A stretch of DNA of 64,000 bases from Absidia repens (lineage: Eukaryota; Mucoromycota; Mucoromycetes; Mucorales; Cunninghamellaceae). Location: NCBI GenBank assembly GCA_002105175.1, contig MCGE01000002.1:372001-436000 (forward strand), in the 5' to 3' direction. This document shows positions 24,455 through 36,551 of this stretch, piece by piece (positions within the stretch are counted from its first letter, which is position 1; every line of letters starts with the position of its first letter). The translations under genes and the position numbers were made by a program. The notes below the pieces were generated by a model, which worked only from the letters and a program-made list of their open reading frames with translations, did no database searches and was not told the origin of the DNA.

Positions 24455-25869
24455 TTATTTTTGTTGCTGTTGTTTCTTGCAGGTGGATTTGTGGTTCTTG
24501 TAGTCAGATTTTTGACAATCACGAGAGCAGTACCAAATGGATTTGCAACCAGCACAGCACAATAAGGCCTTTTCAGGAGCATCTTTAAGATGAGCGGCGC
24601 CACAATGAGAGCAGTTTTTGGGACTAGCAGGATACGAGGTGTTGAGGATGCCAGCCTTGATGAGTTGTTCGATTTTTTCATTGCGTTGTTTCTTGGGCAT
24701 ATTGGCTAAAATCAATCGATTGGCTTCTTCAGGCGTTTCGTGGACTTGAATAGCTTCGCGCTTGATTTCATTCATTCCCACATGAGTACCGTAGAGTTCC
24801 TTGAATCGCACTTCAGCAGCCTTGGCCTTTTGATAATATTCCTTGGCTTCTTCAGACTTTGGTTTTTGTAATAAGGACATGGAATAGAGAGCATTGATGT
24901 TGTCAGGAGTATCAGGATGGCCATTTTCCAAATATTTTTCAAAGTTCTTGAGCGCTAATTCTTGGTTTTTCGTTGACATGTACACAGATCCCAAGATACT
25001 ATAGGCCAAATTGAAATTGCTATCCAATTCCAAACTTTTTTCCAAATCCTTGATACCAAGACTAGGAGATAAAAAAAAAAAAGATGAGTTCGTTTGCATA
25101 GACATGAATATGCATGTAATAAACGTGTTTTTCTTCTTCTTTGAAGTATTACTTACTCCAATTGATTGGTGGAGAAATAGCATGAAGCACGGAGGAAGAA
25201 GACACGAGCTGTCAAATCGTCATAGGTATCGGCAGCCAAAGACAAAGTTGTGATACTAATGGAAATAATAAACAAACAAACAAACCGATTTCTTTAGTTA
25301 CCCGTAGAAACTATACTATCTCCCCCCCATTCTATGTTTGTTGCCCCTTACCAGTGATCAAATTGTTTACCAACCAAGAGAATCCAAGCAGAAAACAAGA
25401 GACTGTACTTGACAAAGAAGCCTTCTTTTTGGTCTTCAGGGATATTTTTCAAAAGAACCTTTTCGTATTGCTGACCAAGAATAAGTACACGTTCAGACAT
25501 AGGAGCTGCCTTGTCATCCAATAACCAAGCATCCACCATGGTTTCAGCAGATGATTTGATATCCTCTTCGTACTTGTCCAATACATCGTCTTCCAGAGAG
25601 CGAGGGATGGTCATGCAGAGATCGTAACCTTTGCGGAATAAGGCCTTGGCTTCTTGATAGCGCTTGACATCAGGGTCATCGGTTTCACCAGATTTGCCGC
25701 GTGCTTCCAACAGGTCGTATGCAACAAATTGTTGGCTACCTTCCAAGTAACGATCTTGATATTCTTCTTCCCCACCAGCTTGTTGAAGTTGTTGTTGCTT
25801 TCCAGTGGAGATAATTTGTTCCGTGGTATTGGCAGTGGCGGTAGTAGCAGATTCGGCAGTGGTGGACAT
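24455..25869 (-). CDS. TPR protein with C-terminal MYND zinc finger
   Basis: Three exons (25869-25352, 25255-25157, 25061-24455) give 407 residues. The middle part is made of helical repeats with TPR signatures (KSLELDSNFNLAYSILGSVY; NQELALKNFEKYLENG). Residues about 355-400 are a MYND zinc finger: CSHCG ... CCAGCKSIWYCSRDCQKSDY ... HKSTC, with the eight Cys/His ligands present. MYND modules bind proline-rich peptides and, in SMYD proteins, sit beside a SET domain; no SET domain is present here. The role is probably as an adaptor or co-chaperone-like scaffold (inference). It ends in a short QQQQK tail. The gene is divergent from BST1, with starts 657 bp apart. Confidence 0.8.
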
Positions 25870-26525
25870 GATGAAGAAAGGAGTAAATGAAAGTAAAAGA
25901 GAGTGAAAAAAAGAGGGAAATATTTTTATTTTTATTTTATTCCCTTGAACCCTATTGATTGATTTTTGAAAACCAGCCAATGGGCGTTCGCCATAGCATT
26001 CAGTGTAAACGACGCACCTAGGTCTGTAGTACAATAGGTCTAATTCTCACTGGTGATTAATTTCCCCTTTTAATAGTTCATCACAGTTTTTTTTGTTGGA
26101 GTCCTTTAAATGGAGTTTTTCATGCTAATCTTTTTTTAGCATTTTGGCATTTAGTTTCTACTATTCCACCATTGGACCTCTTTTTTGTTGAAAGCCGGGT
26201 TCACTGAAAAAGTATTTTAATCCCCGCAATGTATTTTTTTTTTGTTCCTTTATCACTTTATATATTTTTTTTTTCTTTCTCTCTCCTTCTTCTAGCTGTC
26301 TATAGAATGCTTGTCTCCACAATTTAAGCTCATCTATTGACTACTTTGATTTTCTTTCTTCTTTTTTTTTTCTTTTTAATCTCGCCTCTCTCTTTTTTGT
26401 TATCTTTATATTTTATTTGAATTTGGTGAAAAAAAGAACTTGAAAAAGACCCTTTTTATTCATATTCTCGTATTGGACTCGAACAAAACAACATATCATC
26501 AAGGACGTCTTTGGGAACTCTAGTC
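25870..26525. promoter_or_regulatory. Shared divergent promoter region, TPR-MYND gene / BST1
   Basis: The 656 bp between two divergent start codons holds T/C-rich tracts (26230-26450) on the BST1 side and an A-rich/TTTATTTTTAT stretch (about 25921-25940) on the other. No specific factor site stands out. Confidence 0.5.
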
Positions 26526-29500
26526 ATGTCCGATATTCCAGCTTCATCTGATGCCAAACAATATGCTGATATACACTTGGACAATTCAAAACAATCAACT
26601 GGAACGATTACGACGACTCTTATCACCACCACCACTTCGCCCATGACAACGACTTTAATCACAGATACACCTCCAAATGACAGGCCCAATATCGATCTAT
26701 ATAGACAAGACAATACCAATAGTGTAACAGCAGCAACGCCTCATGGAACTATTGCCTTCTCCTTGGTGACTTGCAATGTCCCAAAATGGTATCAGCTATC
26801 AACCACTTGGATTCTAATCCTGGCTTGTATCATATTGACTTCTCTTGGCGCTCTGGTGACCATGTTGGACTCGTTTGCTTATCATCAAAAAGACACAACA
26901 GGTTGCAAGGAAAGTTATATGCGTCCTTTGTATTTAAAGCAAGACGGATTCGACAGTGAAATGACTCGATTTGCTGGAAAATATGCACTCTATCTGTATC
27001 GTGAAAAAGGTGTTGATCTCTCAAAACAGGTATGGATGGTATAATGCATATATTTGGCAATTGACACAAATGAAGATGAGTGACTAACAAATATGGTTTT
27101 ATATAATATAGCCCACTGGTATTCCTGTGCTTTTTATCCCTGGTCATGCTGGAAGCTACAAACAAATCCGATCCATCGCTGCTGAATCTTCTTATTATTA
27201 TCATCAAAACTATGCAAGAGATATGGAAAATTGGGATCAAGGCATGCGTCATTTAGATTTTTTTACTGGTAAGAAAAGGAAGTCGAAGGTCATTTACAAT
27301 TTTTTTTGTGAGCTAACTCGACTTCTTTCCTTCTAGTTGATTTCAATGAAGAATTCTCGGCGCTTCATGGTCAATCCCTACTGGAACAAGCCGAATATCT
27401 TAACGATGCTATTGACTATATTTTGAAGCTGTATCCATTGTCAAGAAAATGGGGCCCTCAACAAAACAACCAACTACCTGACCCTACTTCCGTCATTATC
27501 ATTGGTCACTCGATGGGTGGCACAGTGGCTAGAACGATGTTTACCCTTCAAAATTACCAACCAGGCACGATCAACACTGTCATCACATTGTCAACACCTC
27601 ATATCTTACCACCTGCACCTTTTGACTGGAAAATTTCAAAAATATACGATGACATTCACCTGTTTTGGAAAAGCGCTTTTGGAATGCACCAGGATCAGGA
27701 CCAACATCAACATTATCAACAAGCAGAACGTCGTCCCTTACAACATGATCAGCATACATCATCAGCCCCTATCACTACTTCTGTTACTTCAAGCGACATA
27801 CTCAAAGATGTGGCCCTTATTTCTATTGCCGGTGGAAACTTGGACTCGATGGTGTGCTCCGATTCAGCTAATGTTGGCACCTTTGTACCCTCAACGCATG
27901 GATTTACTGTTTTCACAACTGCTATTCCTCGTGTGTGGACTGGTACGGATCATATATCTATTTTATCATGCAATCAGTTGGTGAAGGTAGTCTCTAAAAC
28001 TCTACTAAACGTGGTGGACGCAAGAAGGGGCTCTCAAACAAAACCGATGGATGAACGAATTCGAGTCATGGAAAAGGCCTTTTTATCTGGTCTAGAAGGT
28101 CGACGCGGTGATGGAACTGATTTGAATCTTGGTAAGACCCGCTCCCACTTCCTATAAAAGGTGTCGTCGTCGTGTATCATTAAAAATTTAACGATGTATT
28201 GACTCCATTTTTATTTTATTTTTATTTAATTAGGTGAATTGACTTTTCATGATCTGACACCAAACCAAAGTCGATTTTTATTACCTGGTCAACGCTTGAT
28301 TTTGGACAAAAACAACGACCACGATTCGCAACGGAAGATGATATTTTTACCAGTGTATGAAGGTGCTGATGCTTTGGCAATGCTGACAAGTTATCCGATG
28401 GGCAAGCATGAACCTTTGGACATACTTTTATGCAACAAATTGGAAACTCATATCAAAGGTACGACAAGGATGGGCTGCCGGGCTGCTAGTAGTGGAATTG
28501 TGGTTCCTGTACCTGCATCCATTTCTCAAGATTCGAATCCATCTGCACCCATATCACAAGACTCCACTCCATCATCCGGGGAAATCTTTAACTTCGCAAG
28601 TATTACATTCGAAGAAATGCACGGCTATGAATTCTTATCGGTAGTGGATCGGCGTCGATCGAGTGACTTCGGTGGTGGTGCTGGGACTGGTTTTTTGATT
28701 GCCGAACCATATGATTTTGACACCAATACTCAGATCATCGAAAAATCTATGTTTGGTAAGCACAGGAACTGATTTATTTTGTGGTTACTCAATGGCGCTT
28801 TTTTATTATACTCTCTAGATATTGCATTAAGCGGTATTCAAATGGACATTAACCCTGCGCTCTTCTCAACAATACGCATTCCTGCTATTGAAAGCTCCAT
28901 GCTGGCGTACCACATAAACGTCAACAAACCTGGGTGCTCTTCAACTCACTTCTCACCATTATTGCGGCAATCCATATCATCCATGCATGAATCCAAATTC
29001 TATGTCAACATTGGCGATGATCGAGGGCAAATTGATATGTCTGTGCACGGTCGAACAGCCTTCTCATCTGCATCACCACCCGTCGGGCTGCATCATGCGC
29101 ACCATCACCCCCAACAACACCGTCACCGCGAATCGTCGTCATTAGAAAGCGCAACAGCATCAGCTCGTGGTCTGGATATTGGTGTCTGGATGGACCCGTC
29201 ATGCAATCAGCCCATCAAGTTAGAACTGACAGTGGATTGGTATGGAAGCTTTGGTCGAATTGGCTTCAGAAATGGCATCATGCTTCCCACATTTGCGTTT
29301 ATTGTGGTGCTGGTGGTGTGGGTGACACAAATCCAATGTTATTTCTCGACTGGTGTGTATCCTCATTTTGGTCAAGGCATGGTGTTTTGTTTAAGGACAG
29401 TTTTCCCAGTGATCTCCGTTCTATTGGCTGTAGCAGGTATTTATCAGGGATGGACTGATGCGGAATCCTATCAACTTTTGGACGACAATCGATTGATCGG

Positions 29501-30646
29501 ACAATGGTGGAAACGGTACGTACCCGACTCATTCTCTTATACGGATGAAATCAAGTCCACAATGGCGATTGTTTGGAACGATGTTCTGGCTGGGCGGACC
29601 GATCTCTTCTTTTGGTGGCTTCCTCTCTGTGGACTTTTCCTGAGCATCGGTTTGGTGTGCGTCCTTTGGATCATTGTCTCTCTCTTTGTACGTATATGTG
29701 CTACATTGACATCCCTCTTTATGCGCCACTCTCCATCAACCTTGCAATTCAAATCTACCAAATTATTACAACAACAACAACAACAACAACAACAAAAACA
29801 AAAACAAGAACAACAACAGCAACAGCGCCATGGGAGCCTGTTTGATCATGGGTTGTTTTGGTTTATTCCGAATGATCTGAACAATGATTCTGACCGACAG
29901 CGCATGGAACGACGTATCATTACGACCCTTATTTTATTCAGCTTGGTGGCAACATGTATACCCTATCAATTTGTTTTTCTTGTTGCTTTTTTAGTTCATA
30001 TCATTACATGTGTCCGATCCCTTATGAAGCTATGGGTATCTGTAAGTGACTAATATGACCCCTTCCCTGACTACTGTCTTATGTGTCTAATACTCATTTA
30101 TCATTTTTTTTTATAATATATAGTCACCATCACAAGAACTCAAACGAAACAATCGATATCAATTCTTACAGTCTCTCCTCTTACTATTCATCACTCTTTT
30201 ACCCTTTAATGCTCCCATATTGGTGGTGTGGATTCGAAATCTATCTGTTCATTGGTTTGTACCCTTTTCTTCGGATCACAGTGTCCTCGCTATTGCCCCA
30301 TTTATGATCTACGTTGAAATGTTGACAAGCCAGAAATCAATGCTACCAAGAACAACATCGAGGTAAGACAAAGAAGGATAAAGAAGTAAGTTTTTTGAAT
30401 GAAACTAACAGTTTAATTTTTTCATATAGAATTTGGCATTATCTCACCTGCCTCATATTCTATTCGGTTGTTTTGTATGCATTTATGTATGGAATCAAGT
30501 ATACTCACTCGTTGTACTTTTTATCAAATGGACTGATTGGATGGCTTCTTTTGCTACATTTTTGGCATTCTTCTTATGGTCGGCACTTGTACCATTCTCT
30601 AACGGACTTCCTTTACCTTTACTCATTTTCGAAAAAGCAATCATAG
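26526..30646 (+). CDS. BST1: GPI inositol-deacylase (Bst1/PGAP1)
   Basis: Seven exons (26526-27029, 27112-27268, 27337-28131, 28234-28755, 28819-30041, 30124-30362, 30430-30646) give 1218 residues. A hydrophobic anchor (WILILACIILTSLGALVTML) lies near residue 95-115. It is followed by the PGAP1-type alpha/beta-hydrolase: PVLFIPGHAGSYKQIRSIA and the nucleophile elbow IIIGHSMGGTVART with the catalytic Ser near 278. The C-terminal third has several membrane segments. The enzyme removes the inositol acyl chain from GPI-anchored proteins in the ER, which allows their export and quality control. A poly-Gln/Lys run (encoded at 29767-29825) sits in a loop between membrane spans and is unusual. Length is slightly above yeast Bst1. 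An AATAAA lies at about 30918. Confidence 0.92.
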
Positions 30647-31149
30647 ATTTTATCTTTTTTTTTCCCTCCCACCCCGCCGTTTTTTATTAATTTCATCATT
30701 TACTTCTTATCATTTACTACATATTATTATTATTATTATTATTACTCTTTTATTGCTTTTATTCTTACTCATTATTATTCTTATTTTGCATTATTTTTTG
30801 ATTTACTTGCCATTTCTTTATTTACACACGTACAATGAAGCTTGTATTTACTTTTCCTATTTATTTATTACTTTTTATTCCCCCCTTGTAGTTTATTATT
30901 TTATATCTCGCAATTCAATAAAAATCAAGTCGGAAAAATGATCAATTAATCAGAAGTCATATGTTATTCTTGTTTTCAATCAATACCATAACTGAATTTT
31001 GACCGCTCTAGAAATTCATATATTGGCCTTTCTGCCGCAGTGCCTGTCGGGCGGCATTTCAAAAAATCATATTTTTTTCACTTTTGGCGCGCACAGTCTA
31101 TTTTTCCTTTTCCACTCCCATAACATTTTTTTCCTCCAAATTCTTCTCA
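30647..31149. other. Intergenic between BST1 and VMS1
   Basis: BST1 3' UTR with ATT repeats (30722-30745) and the short VMS1 promoter. GGCGCGC occurs at 31085-31091, 60 bp before the VMS1 start. No gene seen. Confidence 0.55.
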
Positions 31150-33652
31150 ATGGGCAAAAAAACATTTTTCAACCCTGATGCCATTGATGCTGAACCTATC
31201 AATGTGTTTTCTCTGCCTCAAGAAATCATGACTGCCTTGGTGCCCGTGTCTGATCAGAAATCTAGTACTGTGGTAGACGATGTGGTTGCCCTGCACAAGC
31301 AACAAGAACGACTCAACCAAGCAACACTGGAAAAGCTTCATATCCAACAGCAAAATGAAGACAAGGAGAAGAACGACAGTGAAACCGACAATGCGTTCTC
31401 GTGTGGTACATGTCAACAAGTTTTCTCAGACAGACTGGAACATCGACAACATTTTGGGACAGATTGGCATCGGTATAACATTAAACGAAGACTCATGTTT
31501 GATCAACGTCCTGTATCTTCAGCGGAATTCGAAGACATGCTAGCAGGTAAATGGTGAAGAAAGGTCACCCCTCTCCCCCACTCGTATACACGAAATAGCA
31601 TATGTTTTTAACCTTCGCTTTTTCTTTTCTTTTCCTTACACCGTGTGATAGATCTTACAGACAGTTTATCTGGCTCAGAAAGCGACCGAGAAGATAGTGA
31701 TGAGGATAGTGACAATGATGCTGACAAAAACATTCGTGGCGACAGCGGTCTGGATACGATTGATGAAGAAGACAAGGTGGCGACACTTGTGGGGAAACAG
31801 CAATTGGAATTGACCGAGACACAGGCCATTGAAGATCAAGTGACGGCAACAGCAAGTCAATGGGCGGCGGCGGCCAAAACACCTCTCCAGCAGAAATACT
31901 CGTCTGTGTCCTGGTTCACTGTGCCTTCCTTGACAAAGGTACCCTTCCATTTAGGTGTTTACCGCGTGCTACTGGAATCGACGAAAAAGGCACCTTCAAG
32001 CTTGGATGCCGTTCAACAAATACAACAACAGCAACAACACCCGAATGGCAGCACCAACCAACCTTCCCCGCGACTTTGGACATTACTTATGATGGGTGGT
32101 GGACATTTTGCAGGCGCTATCGTCGATGTTGGACAAAGTAAAGGATTGGTGGAACAGCAACTCAGCAAACAAGTGAACATTCTGGCTCATAAGACGTTCC
32201 ATCGATATACAAGTAAGTTGGAAGAGATAAGAGTGTGGTAGTCCCACCATTTTCCATTATGCTGATTTTTTTGTTTTATTTTTCATTTAGCTCGTAGAAA
32301 GCAAGGTGGATCTCAATCAGCGAATGATAATGGGAAAGGGAAGGCGAACTCGGCTGGTGCACAAATTAGACGGTATAACGAAATGGCCTTGCAACAGGTA
32401 ATATCACGATCACATAAAAAAAAATCAAGGGGATGCTCTATCTTATATATTCTGTGTGTGTGTGTGTGTTTTGTTTTAGGATATCCGCGAACTACTGAGT
32501 CAATGGAAAAAGTATATTGATCAAAGCGAACTGGTGTTTGTGCAGGCTCCCAGCGGAAACAAGAAGATCATTTATGGGTACGATGGTGCTGTATTACAAA
32601 AAGGTAATGTCTAAAGAAAGAATGAAGGAAAAAGGAACGCTGTGAAAAAAGTGAGTACTCATCCTTTTCACTTTTTGTCATCAAAACTAGAAAACCCAAA
32701 AATACACAATATGCCCTTCACGACAAGACGACCAACGCTCAGCGAACTTCGACGGGTTTATCTTGAATTGACAACGTTGAAGGTGATCCAAGTGGATGAA
32801 CAGTCTTTATTGCAACATCAGCAGCAGCTGAAGGAGAAAGAAAATCGTCTTCGTCAACGTCTTGAAAAAACTATTGCAAAATCGGTGGACGACAACAAAC
32901 AAGACCGAACCGCTGCTGCGAAGGACAACAAAGATCCTGTTTTGGACAAACTGTTGGTACTGGTGAAACAAGGCAAAGTCAATGTCATCCAATCCTATGT
33001 TGAAAAACATCCTGAACTCCCCATTATTGATTCTCTTCCTTCTTCCCTCATTGATGGCAATCATGGTGCTGGTGGTGCGTATGACTATCGCCGATTCCCT
33101 TCCCTGTTGCATATTGCGGCATCACACGGTCATGTGGATGTGGTGGCCATGTTACTTCGAGACATGAATGCGAATCCTACGGTGAAAAATGATATTGGCA
33201 AGACGGCATACGAAGTAGCAAAGGACAAGATCACTCGGAATGTGTTTCGACGATGTATGTGTGACTACCCTGACCGATGGCAATGGCTCGATGACGCCCA
33301 TGTCCCAAGTCCTTTGACAGCGGCCGAAGAACAGGAACAATTGGAAAAGGATCGCAAACGAAAAGCCAAAGAAGATGAACGAAAACGACTCATTGAATTG
33401 GATCGACAACAGAAGGAGGATGCAAGATTGGCCAAGGAAGAAGCAGAGATACTGGAAGCAAGAGCCATGGCGGCGAATTCTCGAACCAAAAAGAAACTAG
33501 CGACGTCCGGTGGTGTCCATACACTCGATCCAATGGCACGTGCACTCCGCGATAACCATGTGAATGTCGCCAATATGTCTCCTGAAGCAAGAATGCGCCT
33601 TGAACGGGAAAAGCGTGCAAGGGCGGCGGAAGAACGACTGAAGAAAAAATGA
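31150..33652 (+). CDS. VMS1: Vms1/ANKZF1 peptidyl-tRNA hydrolase-type ribosome quality control factor
   Basis: Five exons (31150-31546, 31652-32212, 32291-32397, 32480-32603, 32691-33652) give 716 residues. A C2H2-like zinc finger (SCGTCQQVFSDRLEHRQHF) is at about 92-115. The VLRF1/release-factor-like domain (MMGGGHFAGAIVD, then HKTFHRYTTRRKQGGSQS) carries the GGSQ loop whose Gln is essential for cleaving nascent-chain tRNA. Ankyrin repeats follow (LLHIAASHGHVDVVAMLLRD). The tail is a charged helix ending in REKRARAAEERL, which fits the R-x5-AA-x2-R Cdc48/p97-binding VIM consensus exactly. The protein frees stalled peptides from 60S subunits in the RQC pathway and acts with Cdc48 at mitochondria. 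ATG 31150 is the first Met that gives the conserved start. An AATAAA lies at about 33769. Confidence 0.92.
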
Positions 33653-34099
33653 TTTTTGGAGGGTGTGGACTTGGTTGTTTAGGTTAGAATATAGTAGCAT
33701 TAGTAGTAGATAGTAGTTTATATATACCTTTTTTTTTCTTTCTTCCCTTATTTATATATATATGCCTTTAATAAAATTGCGTTGTTGGTTTTTAAACTAG
33801 GACATGTTTTTGTGGGTTCTTTTTTTATTTACTAGCCATAATGTTGAATTTCGGATGCCTGAAAACCTCGGAGAGGGACGCAACTAACATTTCTTTTCTA
33901 GCGCGCTGTCACCCAGAAAATTATTTGAATAGAACTTTATTACGTTTTGTAGTTACAGAAGTTATTTGATACCCACATGCTCTTTTTTTTTTTTTTTTTA
34001 GAAAAAAAAAATAGCCATTTGATTTTTATCATATATTTGCTCCTGCAGTTGTTTGTTACCTTTGGTTTTTGTTTATAAATGTATGGTTATATATGTATT
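33653..34099. other. Intergenic after VMS1
   Basis: 3' UTR, T/A homopolymers near 33984-34010, no gene. The left limit of repeat copy D may lie inside this stretch. Confidence 0.5.
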
Positions 34100-34913
34100 T
34101 GTGATCATAATAAGGAAAAAACAAACTACTGGGCTATTAGGAATAACGTCATGCATGTTTGATATAAAGTGACCTCAAAACTGTTGATCCGTCGTTGGGA
34201 TTCTGGGTGGAAAATAGTCATTATGGGATAGCTAGAAATAAGGTGTGTGGTAGGGCATTCGGAAAAAAGGGCTATAATAATGGCGCCACTACTATCGAAT
34301 GGGTCATATTATGGTTAATGAAAGGGGCATATTTTATTTGAAGTACAATGGTAAATATTGCACTAAAAGCATGTGAATCGTTATGGCAAGGGGTCTAATA
34401 GAGGTAGCGTGAAGGACGAGAAGGAGATCTAAATAGACCAATTATAAATATTGATCTAATATACTGTATAAGTCATGAGAATGACTAGTCTGGGGATTTC
34501 TTATTGAATTACAACATTGGTCAACCCCATCAAAAAAGGCGATGGTTACAAACAAGACAACCTATTGCACATGGCATGAAAAGGGACTAAATGGGACATT
34601 TTTTTGTTGAAGCACGTAAAAAGAAACATATTTTATTCAGATGTAGGTACAAGCTGTGGACAAAACTGACACTAAAGTAAGCTAATGAATGCTCCAAAAA
34701 CCAGATAATGGAGGTTCTAAATCCTGAATCCAAGATGAAAGGGTTTCCCCATGTACGTTATAATCCCTAGACTGAAAACGTTTCTAAACTAGTCCTGACA
34801 CTAATCTAAATCCACTATAACCCTATAGGAGTCACAATTGTGAAAAGAAAGAAAAAGAGAGGCAAAAAATAAAAAAGTTAGTGCAAATGAATAATCACAT
34901 GGGCGGGATTTGA
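34100..34913 (-). repeat. Dispersed repeat family, copy D (reverse)
   Basis: Read on the minus strand, it starts with TTTCAAATCCCGCCCATGTG (the E-box is mutated to CATGTG), then a CT tract, TTAGATTAGTGTCAGGACTA (34813-34794), the core at 34756-34721 (ACATGGGGAAACCCTTTCAT) and ATCTGAATAAAATATGTTTC (34644-34625). Further blocks shared with A and B follow (CAATA/CTTCAAATAAAATATGCC). The left boundary is uncertain. Confidence 0.7.
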
Positions 34914-35864
34914 AATCTTCACCATTCACCGTTGACATTATAATGTTTCCGTTCTAATGACTACTTTGGACTCATCATAGAGTACTTTGATCTAGCTTAG
35001 TTCTCCCCTTCCCTTCACTGTGAAACAATGTATCGCTCAACGCAGAGCAACTTATTCTATCTGATTACACTTCATAGATAGATTATCTTAACATATACCA
35101 ATCAACCGAGCACTTTTACATTATCACAATAATGGTACAGTAATGCAGGATAGATGCAAATGATTGAAGAACAAATAAAGAGAGAATGAAATAATCCCTC
35201 CACCGAATTCAAGCACAGGGTAATCACCTTTACAGTACCAAAAACTTGGAGTACCAGGTTTTTTGGGTATATTTGTAATGGTTGGTGATAGGAACTGCCA
35301 CAAGACATCGGTGATGGAGGCGCATCACTGTCTTATTTATGACTGAGAAGAAAAAATCATACCCAATCCTAACCCTATGAATTCAATCCAAGCAAGACGC
35401 CTATCTATAAAACCGTACATAGGAAAGGTTAATTCACGTGAATCAAAAGCCACGGCATCTTTCCATTGGCAATAGTGATACTGTATTTCCAAGTGCGACA
35501 CTTCTTAAATTTATGGCAGAAAAAAAACAGTGATTCAATCCCCGCACAAGGATCACCCAGTTCGACCTTTTTTTTTTTGCTCTTTAAAAAACCTGAATTG
35601 GGAATAGCATGGATCAAACCCACCTAGTCAAAAGATCATTAGAGCTACAACAATACTGATGAATGTTCCCGCTAAAAAAAAAAAAAGAAAATGAAACGTG
35701 TGTGATAAAATTCTAATATTTCATGTCAAAATCTCCAAAAAAAAAAGCTTTGTGCTTGTAAAAGGTGGGGGACATATCTTATTGGCTAATGTTATTATAG
35801 TAACATGCCTTCTTATCAGTGTAAAACTTAAGCATAATATTCGGAACATGATAATGAGTTGATG

Positions 35865-35900
<36 letters not shown>

Positions 35901-36092
35901 TCTCCACTGCTGTATTCGAAACCAAGTTCTCCTTCCCTCTCCTATTCTTATTATTTCAATGCTTCTATCTTTTGCCCTCCATGATAAATATATAGGTAAT
36001 TCAAGAAAGCAGCAATAAAATCAGTAAAATGAGATGGGTTGATTTTTCAATGGTTTATTACAAAAGAAAAAAGAGCATGATAATCAAAAAGT
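34914..36092. other. Intergenic; no gene seen
   Basis: AT-rich DNA including a T run of about 34 at 35864-35897. A 71-nt stretch at 35600-35670 has tRNA-like ends on the minus strand but no proper arms (see rejected items). Confidence 0.5.
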
Positions 36093-36463
36093 GATAAGCA
36101 GGAGAAAACCGGTAATCAATGAATCAATGGGAAAGGTGAACGCTAAAAGATAAAGATCATCTCATTGTTCTTCGGTCACTGACTTTACTACCACTACGAC
36201 ACGAATGACTACTATTTATGTTATATGGCATTTTTGATATGATTATCTTTAACACCAAAAACTCAAGACATGGCCGAATATGGAACTGATAACAATTTTT
36301 TTTTTAAAGCACAGATGCTCCTATCTGGTTTTTTCCCTTTTTTCTACATGTTGAGATAAGAAAAATGCAGCCAGTGGCTGAGCGGGATTTCAAATGTTTA
36401 TCTTTTAAAAGAAGGGTACTTCTTCTCCTCGAGATTTTTTTTTTATTATCACTCTTTCTTTAT
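36093..36463 (+). promoter_or_regulatory. Cluster of GATA-factor motifs upstream of the ammonium transporter
   Basis: GATAAG at 36093-36098 and 36355-36360, GATAAA at 36149-36154, GATAAC at 36288-36293, and reverse TTATCT at 36243-36248, 36398-36403 and about 36458-36463 lie within 460 bp of the start codon. Fungal ammonium permease genes are commonly switched on under nitrogen limitation by AreA/Gln3-type GATA factors. The motif matches are seen directly; the regulation is inference, and single GATA hexamers are common in AT-rich DNA. Confidence 0.45.
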
Positions 36464-36551
36464 CTTTTTCTTTTCTCCCTTTTTTTTATTTTCTCTTTTT
36501 TTTTTAAATTCTTCTTTAATCCAATTTTTTTTTGTTGCTGCTGTTTCTAAT

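Noticed and set aside
35600..35670. 71-nt minus-strand stretch with tRNA-like ends (GGGAACA / TATTCCC) and a T-loop-like TTTGATC, followed by TTTTTT
   Set aside because: No proper D or anticodon stem can be drawn; at most a decayed tRNA-derived relic.
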